Shown here: piece after piece, positions 1 through 10,300 of the stretch | Numbering within the stretch: position 1 is the stretch's first letter | Layout: the number at the start of each line of letters is the position of its first letter | Assembly (NCBI GenBank): GCA_028753945.1 | Contig: JAPNXP010000002.1 | Location: 14,391,624-14,455,623 of the forward strand | DNA from: Hexactinellida sp. DTS-2022 | Taxonomy: Eukaryota > Porifera > Hexactinellida | DNA length: 64,000 nt | Direction of reading: 5' to 3' | Translations under genes and position numbers: made by a program | The notes under the pieces: model-generated | What the model was told of the DNA's origin: nothing | The model's database searches: none | The model's input: only the letters and a program-made list of their open reading frames with translations

Positions 1-1263
1 GATATGTACATGTTCGCACCTACTGTATTTCACGAGAAGCGAGTTGTGATCAACACACCCGAATTGCTGTCAGAACTAAGTTCGAAAGAAGGGAAATACC
101 CAAGTCGGGGAACGTCATCCAAACTTCTGCTCAAGGCCAAAGCATCTGTTGGATTAAGAGCTGGAATGGTAGGGGAGGGGGAAGAGTGGAAGAGAGGTAG
201 GGACCCGTTGTCAAAGAGGTTCCTAAAGCCCAAGTTTATTACGGACTACATACCGAGTTTCAGTAAGATCGCAAGGGAGACAGTTAGTGATGTAGTTCAG
301 ATCAGTGAGGGGGGAAAATCTGATTTTAATCAGATAATCGAGAGGCTTTCTCTATGGACCGTCGATTCAGTTTACTTTCTATTGTTTCACAGAGAAAGAG
401 ACCCGCCAGGATTGACACCGGAAGTAACACAGTTCATGTCCAGCCTTAGTAACATTTTGCGAAGATCATTTGATCTGAAATGGGACCATTCCAACCCGTA
501 CCTCGCAAGAAAGACGTTGAAGACATTGGTAGCTTCCCTTAAGTTTGTAGTGGACTACACGAAAAAGCAAATGAAAATATCCAATGGAAAGCCACAGGAT
601 CCGAACAGAGCATCCTCTACCCTGCTAGAGTATCTACAGAATGATACTGATTTCGACGACATGGCCATCATCGATAGTTTTGTTACTTTCCTTTTGGGCT
701 CTCTCGATACGACTACAGTATCTACTCAATGGCTATGGTACAACCTAAGTAAGAGCCCAATTGCACAGGACAGAGTATGTGAGGAGGTAAACTCTGTGGT
801 GGGAGATAGTCCCGTCATAACAACAGAGCACTACAACAAGCTACACTACATTAAATGGTGCATGAAGGAGTCCCTGAGGCGAACCCCCACCACGACCATG
901 TTCGCTCGAATTCTCCCTCAGGACTGCACCATAGGAGGGGTGCGTATACCTAGGGGCACACTGGTGGTAGCAGACCTGTATGGGATGGGGCGGGATGAGA
1001 GGTACTGGAGAGAGCCTGGAGAGTTCCTGCCGGAGAGGTGGGAGCATAGGAGCGACATAGACCCATTCTCCTACATCCCATTCGGAGTGGGGCCTCGCAT
1101 GTGTGTGGGGAGGCGTCTGGCGGAGGCAGAGATGCAGCTGATCACAGCTCAGCTCTGCAGGAACTACAGACTACACCTGGTGCAGGAACCCGAGAGTAGT
1201 TATGAGACGCTCTTAATACCGAAAGGATTAAACCTCTCATTCGAGAAGAGGGCCCAACGTTAG
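1..1263 (+). CDS. Cytochrome P450, mitochondrial-clan type, 5' partial
   Basis: The frame is open from the first base, so the gene starts upstream. Compared with full-length P450s of about 500 residues, roughly the first 80-100 (membrane anchor or mitochondrial presequence and first sheet) are missing. Visible P450 landmarks are the I-helix FLLGSLDTTT, the K-helix KESLR (ExxR), the PERW segment and the heme loop PFGVGPRMCVGRRLAE, whose Cys is encoded at 1102-1104. The GPRMCxGRRxAE form of the heme loop is typical of the animal mitochondrial clan (CYP11/24/27 relatives), which work with adrenodoxin on sterols and related lipids. Substrate cannot be read from sequence. No intron lies in the visible part. 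The Met codons at 4 and 10 are internal, not the true start. The P450 call is certain; the clan is likely; the individual CYP is unknown. Confidence 0.93.
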   Translation, partial: DMYMFAPTVFHEKRVVINTPELLSELSSKEGKYPSRGTSSKLLLKAKASVGLRAGMVGEGEEWKRGRDPLSKRFLKPKFITDYIPSFSKIARETVSDVVQISEGGKSDFNQIIERLSLWTVDSVYFLLFHRERDPPGLTPEVTQFMSSLSNILRRSFDLKWDHSNPYLARKTLKTLVASLKFVVDYTKKQMKISNGKPQDPNRASSTLLEYLQNDTDFDDMAIIDSFVTFLLGSLDTTTVSTQWLWYNLSKSPIAQDRVCEEVNSVVGDSPVITTEHYNKLHYIKWCMKESLRRTPTTTMFARILPQDCTIGGVRIPRGTLVVADLYGMGRDERYWREPGEFLPERWEHRSDIDPFSYIPFGVGPRMCVGRRLAEAEMQLITAQLCRNYRLHLVQEPESSYETLLIPKGLNLSFEKRAQR

Positions 1264-2633
1264 AACTCTTTTAGTATGAATAGATTACTGCTAGCATTGT
1301 TTATAATAACAATGGAACCTTATGGGGGATCACATAGTTGATCGTTTTAAAAGTACAGTAGAACCTCGTTAGCACGAAGGGGACCATCAAAATGTGTTCG
1401 CTTCTTCCGGAATTCGTATTAATATGAAGAACTTTTTATTATGAACAAGCGCTATGGTCCCATTTTAACAATTTTCATATAATTTGTATTAAGTTAAATT
1501 CGCCTATTATGAATATGAAGTCTCTCTATTATGAACACAATTGTTGGTCCTTGAATATTCATAATAAATAACGTTATAAAAGGGAGTTTATGTATAATAA
1601 TTTTGTGAACAGAGAAAAACCATTCCCTGGAAGTTTTTTGGAGGCACTTTTGTAGAAGGTATTATTTTGGTCCGTAGATCGTCCACAGAACAGAGTTTAA
1701 TTAACTAAGAGCCCAAATTTTCAGGATATGTGTCTCATAGGTTACAGATGTGCACCTGGGGTCACGATTTTTGATTACAAATTTTTGGCCACATTTTTGC
1801 ACCTATTTAATGTTAGAAAAAGAACAATAAATAGTGCGCGAATATTTAATTTATACACGTATGCATTCGATAGAGAATTAAATTCTACGCCTTTTCACAG
1901 TGCACGAATTTATAAATTTCGCTTCGTTTGTGCCACAATTGATTTGCAAGTTTCCTTTGTTTACTAACACTTCAGTTCAATTGAAAGTGTTAAATCTAAT
2001 TCTATTGTTTCAACTAACTTGTGAAATCGAGTAGGCTTCTATTTTCTAATTGAAAACTAAGATTTTACATTCATAACAAGTTAACAACGACAGATTATGT
2101 GATTATATTTACTTCTGCGAGAATATTATTGCACTGTTAATATACTAAGGTAATTCATAATACTTAATTCAGTCAGTATATGACTTATATAGATGCTTCC
2201 AATTTGTTTATTAGGGGTTATCGAGTGTGCGGAATTGAAATTTGATAGCCAAATTAATTAATTAATTATTTATGACAAAATAATTTAACTTAATAATTGT
2301 AAGTTGACATTGAAATTGGTGTTATATTATAAATAATATTAGAGAATGCTTATATAGAGCTGAGCTATGTAGAGTTCCAGATTTTTCCCATACTAAAAGC
2401 CCAGGCTTACTTTCTAAAGGTCAATTTCAAACTCTGGAAAAAACTGACTTTTCTCAGTGCCTGAATACATATAGTGAAAAACTGAACTCTACTAGAGCTG
2501 AGCTCTATATAAGTTATTTCTTAATTAAATATCATAAATCTCAGAGATTATAGAAGATAGAAAAAAATTAAAATTTATCAATTGATCCTTATGCCACGTA
2601 ACAGCTCTACAAATGGGTCTTGACACCTTGAGG

Positions 2634-2936
2634 CAGTGGCGGCGCGAGGGGGGGCGCGGGGGCGGCGGGAATTCGCTTGTCTGTTATAGGAATACTTAAT
2701 GTTAATGCGGAAATGCTATACGCCCTGGACAGGCAGTCCATAATTAGCTGTTTTGCTGAGATGCCCCACCGTATACTATTATAGGACAGATTATTTAACT
2801 AAGTTTGTCATTAAAAATATCGATTTTGGTTTGAATGTGAATTTTGGAATGTTTACAACTATTGGGTTTGCCCCTCCAGTGCATTGGTCCGCCCCCTTTT
2901 CGCCCCCCCAATGGGATTGTGCTGGCGCCGCCCCTG
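2634..2936. mobile_element. hAT-type MITE, 303 bp, with 8-bp target duplication
   Basis: The element begins CAGTGGCGGCGC and ends GCGCCGCCCCTG, an imperfect terminal inverted repeat. It is flanked by the exact 8-bp direct repeat CCTTGAGG (2626-2633 and 2937-2944), the target-site duplication length of hAT transposases. No transposase is encoded, so it is non-autonomous. The G/C-rich ends contrast with an AT-rich core. Confidence 0.85.
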
Positions 2937-3199
2937 CCTTGAGGTGATGATGACATCGTCAAAAAAATGTGCTTGACAATTTTGTGAATTCTATATTTCG
3001 AATGGGTTGGTTGGTGTTGGGTGATGACCCAACACGCACATAAAAATGCTGAGTCATCACTAATAATATTCTACTCAAACTTGAATATCTCTAAAATGAA
3101 GTGGGCTAAATGGAAACAACCACCACTCTAAGGGTCGTTGCCTTCTGAAACACCTTTCTGAAATAATTTATCACCTTCATAGTGATGATGACATGGCGA

Positions 3200-3319
3200 A
3201 AATCCAAAATTGCAGCTGTGCCGATCGCATGTTCCTTTGGAGGCACTATCAATTAACCAACCAACTAAATATAGTGCCACCAAAGGAACATGCGTCGGCA
3301 CAGCTGCAATTTGGGATTT
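3200..3319. repeat. Foldback (hairpin) element, copy 1
   Basis: Two arms of about 40 bp are inverted copies: the left arm runs from TGCAGCTGTGCCGATCGCAT to GGAGGCACTAT, and the right arm reads ATAGTGCCACCAAAGGAACATG and on. A loop of about 25 bp separates them. A diverged relative lies at about 47453-47530, so this is a dispersed palindromic repeat and not a local accident. Confidence 0.7.
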
Positions 3320-4447
3320 TTTTTCGGGGTTAGCCCCCCCCACACTTTTATCTCGAACCCATTGGCGGTGGCGCCAATGTGTGACCGACCATATTTTTTG
3401 TAATACAAATGTTTATAAAAATCGTGACTAAATGGAAGTGGGTGCCAAATTCAGGAATTTTGACCGGTTCCTTTCTTCGTGAACAAACTACATAAAAATG
3501 CATACTGCTTTATAAACTTGGTTAAAGTGGGTCATGCAGGCGTATTTTAGGAATTTATTCTTCTCAAAATGCGTCAACACTTAATTAACTAAGATGGAAC
3601 TGGACTAATTACAAATGGTAAAGTTGTATTTTATTTGGTTTGAACTTTGAATAATAGTGATACGTACTAGGCTTTCGGTCTCGGTCGCTTTGCGATGGTT
3701 CAGCGCTACATTAATGTAGTATTTCAAAAAATGGGACAAATTAATTAATTCCAACTGGTATAATATGTAAATATATATGCTGATTTTAAATATTATATTT
3801 ACAAACTTAATTTGAAGAATGTTGTTGTTATTTTTCGCAAAATGGATGAACAAGTTGTGAAAAATTACAATTCACCCTAACTTTCGACGATTTTAATCAG
3901 TTTTATAGAAAACTAAAAAGTATTTGTAACTCGAAAATCAAAACGATTGCGATTTCCATACAACTTTAGTCTTACGTCATACGCACGAAATAGAATATCA
4001 TAAATACAGTTTATTATAAGTGTAGTAATGAATCCTTGAAATTTTAGTAATAAGTTACGTATAAGTGCATTCTTTCATGTGATTTGCCCCTGGACAACGC
4101 CATCTCATGCAAGCAACCCTTGTATTCAGGATATTGACAGCCATTTGTAAATACGCTCCTAATCCTGGTCTGATGCAATTTTCATACGCCTAAATCACAA
4201 ATTAATGTTGCGGTATAGAAGAAGATTCAAAAATTTCGCGCTCTTAATTAAAATTTTCCAAAAAATCACACTCCAAAAGGAGCGTCTCGCGCTCCTGGAT
4301 AATTCCTTGCTTGTATTGGTATTCATGTAGATTCCCGGTGACGCCATCAAACCACCAATTGAGCACTCCTCTCATTTCTGCATTCATTTGTTTAGTGAAT
4401 AGTAACCAATAGATATTATTATGTTTAGTATAAGTTAGTTTATAACT

Positions 4448-5215
4448 ATGCTACACAGAGCTAATCTGAGACTATGGTATATGGTGACAGCTAGAGCTCA
4501 GCCTCGCTGCTTGCATTCCTATTCTACAGAAGCCAGTACAAACACATCTCTCTCCCCTCCCAAACACCTTATCCAACACGACCTAAGACCGCGCATAGCC
4601 AAATGGTACAACAGAGCGTACATATGGATATACGGGGATAGCATTAAGAAATACCACCTGCAGAACACGTGCATCAGAATATACGACACCTGTCTCAAAG
4701 AAGTAGCGTTTGCAGAGTTCTTCTCTAAGCTGAAGCTCCCGGACACCCTGCAGTCCTGGTTCCTCATAATGCAGCTGCACATGTGGCTGTGTCTGGTCAG
4801 ATTCAAACAGGAGGAAGAGAATGGGAAGCTAATCACCCAGGAGCTGATTTCTCTCTTCTGGAAAGATGTGGAGTATAGGATGAAGCAACTGGGCAGAGTC
4901 GGCTCGATGCAAGTTAAAAAGACGCTCTACAAAATGGGTACTCAGTTCATCGGTCTAACCTTGGCTTACGACGAAGGTATAATGTCTACTGACGCGCTGC
5001 TGGCTTCTGCCGTGTGGAGGAACTTCTTCAAATCGGACCCGGAGTGTGTGCTGCACGTGGACGCAGTGGTGGAGTATATCCGGCGCCAGGCGCGACACAC
5101 GGAGACATGGACTCCTCTTAATATTATCAAGGGGCAGGTCGACTGGCTGCCGTTCGATGCGTTGGATGTTAAACCGAAATATAGCATTGTCCAGACCCGA
5201 GCTACAGCCAATTAG
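4448..5215 (+). CDS. UQCC1: Ubiquinol-cytochrome c reductase complex assembly factor 1 (CBP3 family)
   Basis: A 255-residue single-exon gene. The family (yeast Cbp3, human UQCC1) binds newly made mitochondrial cytochrome b and starts complex III assembly at the inner membrane. Residues 1-30 (MLHRANLRLWYMVTARAQPR...) are rich in Arg and hydroxylated residues with no acids, as expected of a mitochondrial presequence. Residues about 85-235 form the ubiquinol-cytochrome c chaperone domain, recognisable from the LPDTLQSWFLIMQLHMWL block and the YDEGIMSTDALLASAVWRN block. The length is slightly short of the human protein. The ATG is the first in frame. In the family it works with a small partner (UQCC2/Cbp6), which is not in this window. 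Confidence 0.88.
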   Translation: MLHRANLRLWYMVTARAQPRCLHSYSTEASTNTSLSPPKHLIQHDLRPRIAKWYNRAYIWIYGDSIKKYHLQNTCIRIYDTCLKEVAFAEFFSKLKLPDTLQSWFLIMQLHMWLCLVRFKQEEENGKLITQELISLFWKDVEYRMKQLGRVGSMQVKKTLYKMGTQFIGLTLAYDEGIMSTDALLASAVWRNFFKSDPECVLHVDAVVEYIRRQARHTETWTPLNIIKGQVDWLPFDALDVKPKYSIVQTRATAN

Positions 5216-5646
5216 TTAGCAATATTTATATAGGTTTAATAGTATACGTAATTATTGTTGTTAATTCTAGCATAAAACTGAGTTCTCTTTCTTATAACAA
5301 AATTAATTAAAGAGAATAAAAGTATAATGAGTCAAATTTTTTCTAAACATTTGGCTCACAATTCAGATAATTAGTACTTTTGTAATTACTAATAAGCGGT
5401 GTTCATTTAATTTTACAGACCTTATGGTACCAATTATTTAGTGTAGGACAAGCTTCCTGTAAATTGAATAATTTTAAAAGATGACTTATCTGTGAAATTG
5501 TACACACTATTCAACAAATAAGAATAGTTATAGAACGTATTCTGTTTTGTCTCGGCACGAAGAACCTGAATAGATCTTACAAACATGAGGTATATAAATA
5601 GTCGAATATGCCTCAATACATACTTCCATATAATCAATTTCCCTAA
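5216..5646. other. Intergenic, nothing recognised
   Basis: 431 bp of AT-rich DNA between UQCC1 and the calmodulin-like gene. It must hold the promoter and 5' leader of the latter, but I see no clear element. Confidence 0.5.
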
Positions 5647-6111
5647 ATGGCTCACCGACAAGCAAGTACCGATGAGGAGGATTACGTAAAGCTATTCAAT
5701 TTGATGGATAAAGATGGAGACGGGTCCGTTACTATCCGCGAGATCCGACTGTTGCTCAAGTCAATGGGCAGGTATACCAACGACACTGAGATAAGAAAGA
5801 TAATGAAAGCCGCAGACAAGGATAACAATGGGAAAATAGAATTGGATGAATTTATAGTGTATATGAATAAGAAAAATTCCGTGGATAAGAATAGAACTTC
5901 TGAGGATGAAAAGGCTTTGAAAATGTTTTCTTTCTTCGACAAAGATGGAGACGGATTTATCAGTCGGAAAGAACTGATGAATCTCCTAGCAAAGACGGGC
6001 GAGGAGGTCACAGAGGAAGAGATAGACGCTATAATGCAAGAGGTGGATAAGGATAATAACGGTGTCATTGACTTTGATGAATTTAAGTACATGTTAGAAC
6101 TTTTAAGTTGA
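5647..6111 (+). CDS. Calmodulin-like protein with four EF-hands
   Basis: A 154-residue intronless gene. All four EF-hand calcium loops look functional: residues 21-32 (DKDGDGSVTIRE), 57-68 (DKDNNGKIELDE), 98-109 (DKDGDGFISRKE) and 134-145 (DKDNNGVIDFDE), each with acidic residues at loop positions 1 and 12 and Gly at 6. Length and spacing match calmodulin/troponin C. The sequence departs clearly from canonical calmodulin, for instance in the long Lys/Asn-rich central linker near residues 74-86, so it is a calmodulin-like sensor and not the conserved calmodulin itself. The partner is unknown. A canonical AATAAA polyadenylation signal follows at 6228. Confidence 0.93.
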   Translation: MAHRQASTDEEDYVKLFNLMDKDGDGSVTIREIRLLLKSMGRYTNDTEIRKIMKAADKDNNGKIELDEFIVYMNKKNSVDKNRTSEDEKALKMFSFFDKDGDGFISRKELMNLLAKTGEEVTEEEIDAIMQEVDKDNNGVIDFDEFKYMLELLS

Positions 6112-6227
6112 ATGGTATATGTATTACACGAGAGTTATTCTCTGATCGAATAATTTGATTATAATCTATACTCTTTGTCTGTAACTCATTATTTATCCTT
6201 TTCTGATACTAATTGTTATATCAATTA

Positions 6228-6233
6228 AATAAA
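6228..6233 (+). terminator. Polyadenylation signal AATAAA of the calmodulin-like gene
   Basis: Exact AATAAA about 117 bp after the stop codon, on the coding strand. Confidence 0.55.
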
Positions 6234-7342
6234 GTAGAACCATTCTATTCAACTCGATATCATAGGCGTAACATTTCAATTTATCAGAAAACCTGTTCGG
6301 GGGGTCAATTTGACAGTTGAAATGTGTGCAAATTGGTTGTCAGAGACCTGCACTGGCCTTTATACCATGTTTACATCGAATGGGGTCTGTATTAGATGTT
6401 TTTATGTTTGAGCATCTGGATATGTAAATTCACAAATCCATTCATTTATTTATATCTTCTACAGAGCATTAGGCGTCCTCAATTTTGTTCGGGCTCCTTT
6501 TGTATTTACCAGGATAGCATTTTGTACATTGACATAAATTATGTTTAGGTAAGAAATGTCAAATGGGCATTTAGACAAAAATAATTATTTTTTGTTGAGC
6601 ATCAAATCCGACATCCTATGCTATGAGCAAAATACCTAAAGTGGTATTTGCGTAATATCGTTATATTTTGCACGTAATTTGCTGCTAATTCGCGAACTTG
6701 CTATTGGGGGAACAGAATTAACATTAAATCCTCGCTCGGAGACTGCAAATAACTTGCTATTAGGCGAACACCACTATACTTCTCAAAAAATTTCTCAAAA
6801 TTTAGTGAATACTAATCACATTTTTAACAATAAATTGTCGATTTGCTAATCAATGAACAATAAGTGTGTTACTTACTACTTATAGTATGTTGTTGTTTAA
6901 TATTATCAAAACTTTTAATTTACAACAATCAAATTGCTTGAAATTCAAACTGCAGGCCCAGTATAAGATTTGAAAATGCGTTTACTTTCAAGTATAAATA
7001 AGGTTAATAACTTTATACATTTCGCAATTGCTCAGAGATTCCACGCTTTCTGCGGGAAAGATCCTCTCACGCTCCTGCGTGTAGGGTCATTTCCTGTTTT
7101 TAGAATATCATATTTCCTAACTGAGAATAAATCGTGTAGTAACAACTTCATACCAAATTTTAAGAAAATAAATTTCTTATTGACCCTTTCATTGCGATTT
7201 GATACAATTTACCTACCTACTAATTTATCTAGCCAAACTTAGTAATTTGCAAATTAGTGATTGGTATTCATTATACAGTTACGTATTATACAGTATATTT
7301 GACGAGACATTTGACGCAGGAGAATAAATTTAGCATAGTACG
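6234..7342. other. Intergenic, nothing recognised
   Basis: 1.1 kb of AT-rich DNA before the kinesin gene. A 90-codon open frame at 6970-7242 has low-complexity composition and no recognisable domain, so I do not call it a gene. No RNA gene seen. Confidence 0.5.
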
Positions 7343-10300
7343 ATGGAGAAAATCAAGGTAGCAATCCGCACTCGTCCCCTGATGGAGAGAGAGGAGCAGG
7401 AGGAGGGCAGGAGCAACTGGCGGATACTGAACAACACTATTTATCAACTGAATGGAGTTGGTAAGCCACTCCCTAATACTTCATACTCCTTCGATTACAT
7501 TTTTGAACAGACGGCACCTACATCCCTTCTGTACGACGAACTAATAGCTCCTATTGTTAGCTCGGTGGTGGAAGGATTCAATGGTACTGTATTCGCCTAC
7601 GGGCAGACTTCTTCGGGAAAGACATTCACAATGATGGGAGCACCTGAGTTGCCAGGGATAATCCCGTTCACTTTTTCTGGTATCTTCAAACACATTGAGC
7701 AGTCCAATAACTGCGAGTTTGTACTGCGGCTCTCATACATGGAGATTTACAACGAGACCATAATGGACCTGCTCAACCCATCCAACATAAACCTCACCAT
7801 CAGAGAATCAGACGAGCGCATTCCATACGTCGCTAACCTCACCGAGGCGCATATAACAGACTTCCAGAGCATTGACACGTGCCTGTACAACGGGGAGAAG
7901 AACAGACACATCGGTAGGACCAATATGAACGATCGTAGCTCCCGCTCCCACACGATCCTGCGTCTCATTCTGGAGAGCAAGCAGTGCGACGAGGGGAGCA
8001 TCAAGGTGTCGCATCTCAACCTGATCGATCTAGCCGGGTCCGAGCGAGCCAGCGCCACCACTGGGGACGGGCTGAGATTCAAAGAGGGAACATTCATAAA
8101 TCGCTCTCTCCTCACGCTGGGGACCGTAATTAGAAGACTGAGCGAAGCCAAGAAGGATGCTCACATTCCCTACCGTGACTCGAAGTTGACTCGTATTCTA
8201 GAATCTTCTTTGGGGGGCAACGCTAAGACCGTTATAATATGTACCGTGACCACTGCTAGTGTGGAGGAGACGCACAGCACGCTCAGGTTCGCGAGCAGAG
8301 CTAAGAGTGTGGAGAACCACGCAATAGTGAATGAGTACTCGGACGACTCGGACGTGGACACCATGCTGAAGAGACTCAAGAAACTGGAGAAGGAAAACTT
8401 GGACCTGAAAAAGCGGATTTCTGAGGACGTGTCCTGTCGCTCCCAGCTGCAAGACATGGAGTCTAAGATCTCCAGTCTCAAATCAATGGTCATCAGGTCG
8501 AACAATATAACTGTAGTGGCAGACCAAGCCACTGTCGCTCGCAGGTATTATTATATTCATTTATGTGTAATAGTTGTCCGCTTATTTGTAACTCTTCTCC
8601 CAGATACACCATGGGTGCTCTTCCTTCCAGCCGGGCCCCGGGCATCTCGAAGCTGCTGGGGAGGGAGCAGCCTCCCCTGAGTCCGAACTTGGATCTAGCG
8701 AGGATTATGATGAACCGGTCAGACGGCAGGAGACGGGGAGGCAAGTTCGAGCCTATTAAGATCCAGTTCGATCACATTTTGGAGGAGAAAGAGAGTCCAG
8801 TGTTGAAAGAGGAGGATCTTTCTCTCGGGTCAAGGACCTGCGATTTGTCTGTTGATTACGAGCGCATGTCTCCCCACACCCCATACTATGTGTCAGGAGA
8901 TAATACTAATTCAATGGAGCTGTCTCCGACCAGATCTCACCATTCGTTAGCAGAAACACTGTGTGCTCCTCAGTGTGTTCCCGCGCGAAAGGAGCTCCTG
9001 TCTTCCTCAACACAAACGGATGTTGAGTCTCCTGGCGCTTTACCAGGGACAGGGAATATAGCTCTGGTAGGGGCTGGGAGAGAAACAGCTTCTGTGTCGA
9101 TGCAAACTGAAATTGTTATAGAATCCAGTTGTACTCCCGTTGTTCAAGATGTTCCTATTGAAACGGTGCATAATTCTATTTGGGAAGATAAGTCTAACTC
9201 AAGCATACTAATTCAAACGGAATATTTAGAGACTACAGTTCTATTGGAGAATTCTAGTATTTCAGTTCAAACTGAGGAAAATGAAATATTCAATACTTCC
9301 TCTCTCCCGCTGCAACCAGACACGCATATTGGTTCACATTCCATATGTACAGCATTAGTGCCAGAACGCGAAAACCACGCTCCTATTCCTGTCGAGACAC
9401 ATGATTCCTCTACTATAACAGACACATCTCTACACCAGTCTAATGCAGCACATAACACCAGCATATCTATTCAGACAGAGGATGCAGATACCTCTCAGCT
9501 TGCTCACCGCGTAACAGCTGTTGACACGGCTTCTAGCCCGCTCAGTGATGCCACCCATTCTGCTCCCACTCAGTTCCCTGAGAAGGAATTCTATCCTACA
9601 ATAATCAATACCTCAATGCAAACTGACTATATTTACAAGATGTCACAAGATGTGAGTATCCAGACAGAACAAGAACACTCTACTTCTCTCCATTCAGTTG
9701 AGTGCTGGATCCAAACAGATACTAGTGACGTCATGACCTCAGATATCTCCCGTGGACAAACTGATGCAGCAGAGCTTGTAGCTGCCGTGAAGCGACAGAG
9801 TATATCTGTTCAGACAGTTTCTGATGACTTGTCTCCTACTTATTCCTTTGAGAACATTACGCAATCGCTGACTGAAATAGAGATAGCTGAGATACTGAAC
9901 GAGCCTTCTTCTCTCCCCATAGAGAGCAGTGAATCCAGTCTCGCCAACAGATTCGACAACTTTATAGTGCGGACAACCAACAGCTGTGCACAGACTAATA
10001 ATGTTCAAGATTATCCAAGTGCTACAGTTACCGATTCTGCGAAAGTTCACACGAACGACAACTCAACTCAAACTGAATTCATATTGACTACTGACAGAGA
10101 GACAGAGATTGTGACTACAAACACCAATCTTGGTATTTTTGAAAAATCAGAGGTATCTAAAGAAATTCATAACGAAAGTATGATATTTAGTTTGAGCGAG
10201 AAAGTATGTCAATTTGAAGCTAGCAATGAGGAATTAATTTTGGATTTGGAATTATATTCTATTTCAAACAACGAACTTAAACAAACACAAAACAATTTGA

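Larger units (their letters stand above)
1264..4447. other. 3.2-kb repeat-rich intergenic region
   Basis: AT-rich DNA between the P450 and UQCC1 with no convincing gene. It holds a hAT-type MITE (2634-2936), a foldback element (about 3200-3319), and a segment near 1356-1380 beginning CAGTAGAACCTCGTTA that resembles the end of the TA-flanked MITE at 50659-50831. A stretch near 1720-1790 recurs in diverged form near 47160-47230, and 1438-1520 resembles 48240-48330. Short open frames at 1728, 2753 and 3210 lie inside these repeats and are not considered genes. Confidence 0.7.

Noticed and set aside
8563-8603. Separate gene starting at 8563 for the coiled-coil part
   Set aside because: The 59-bp intron with consensus ends joins the motor frame to the coiled-coil frame in phase. 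8563-8603 is intron sequence.
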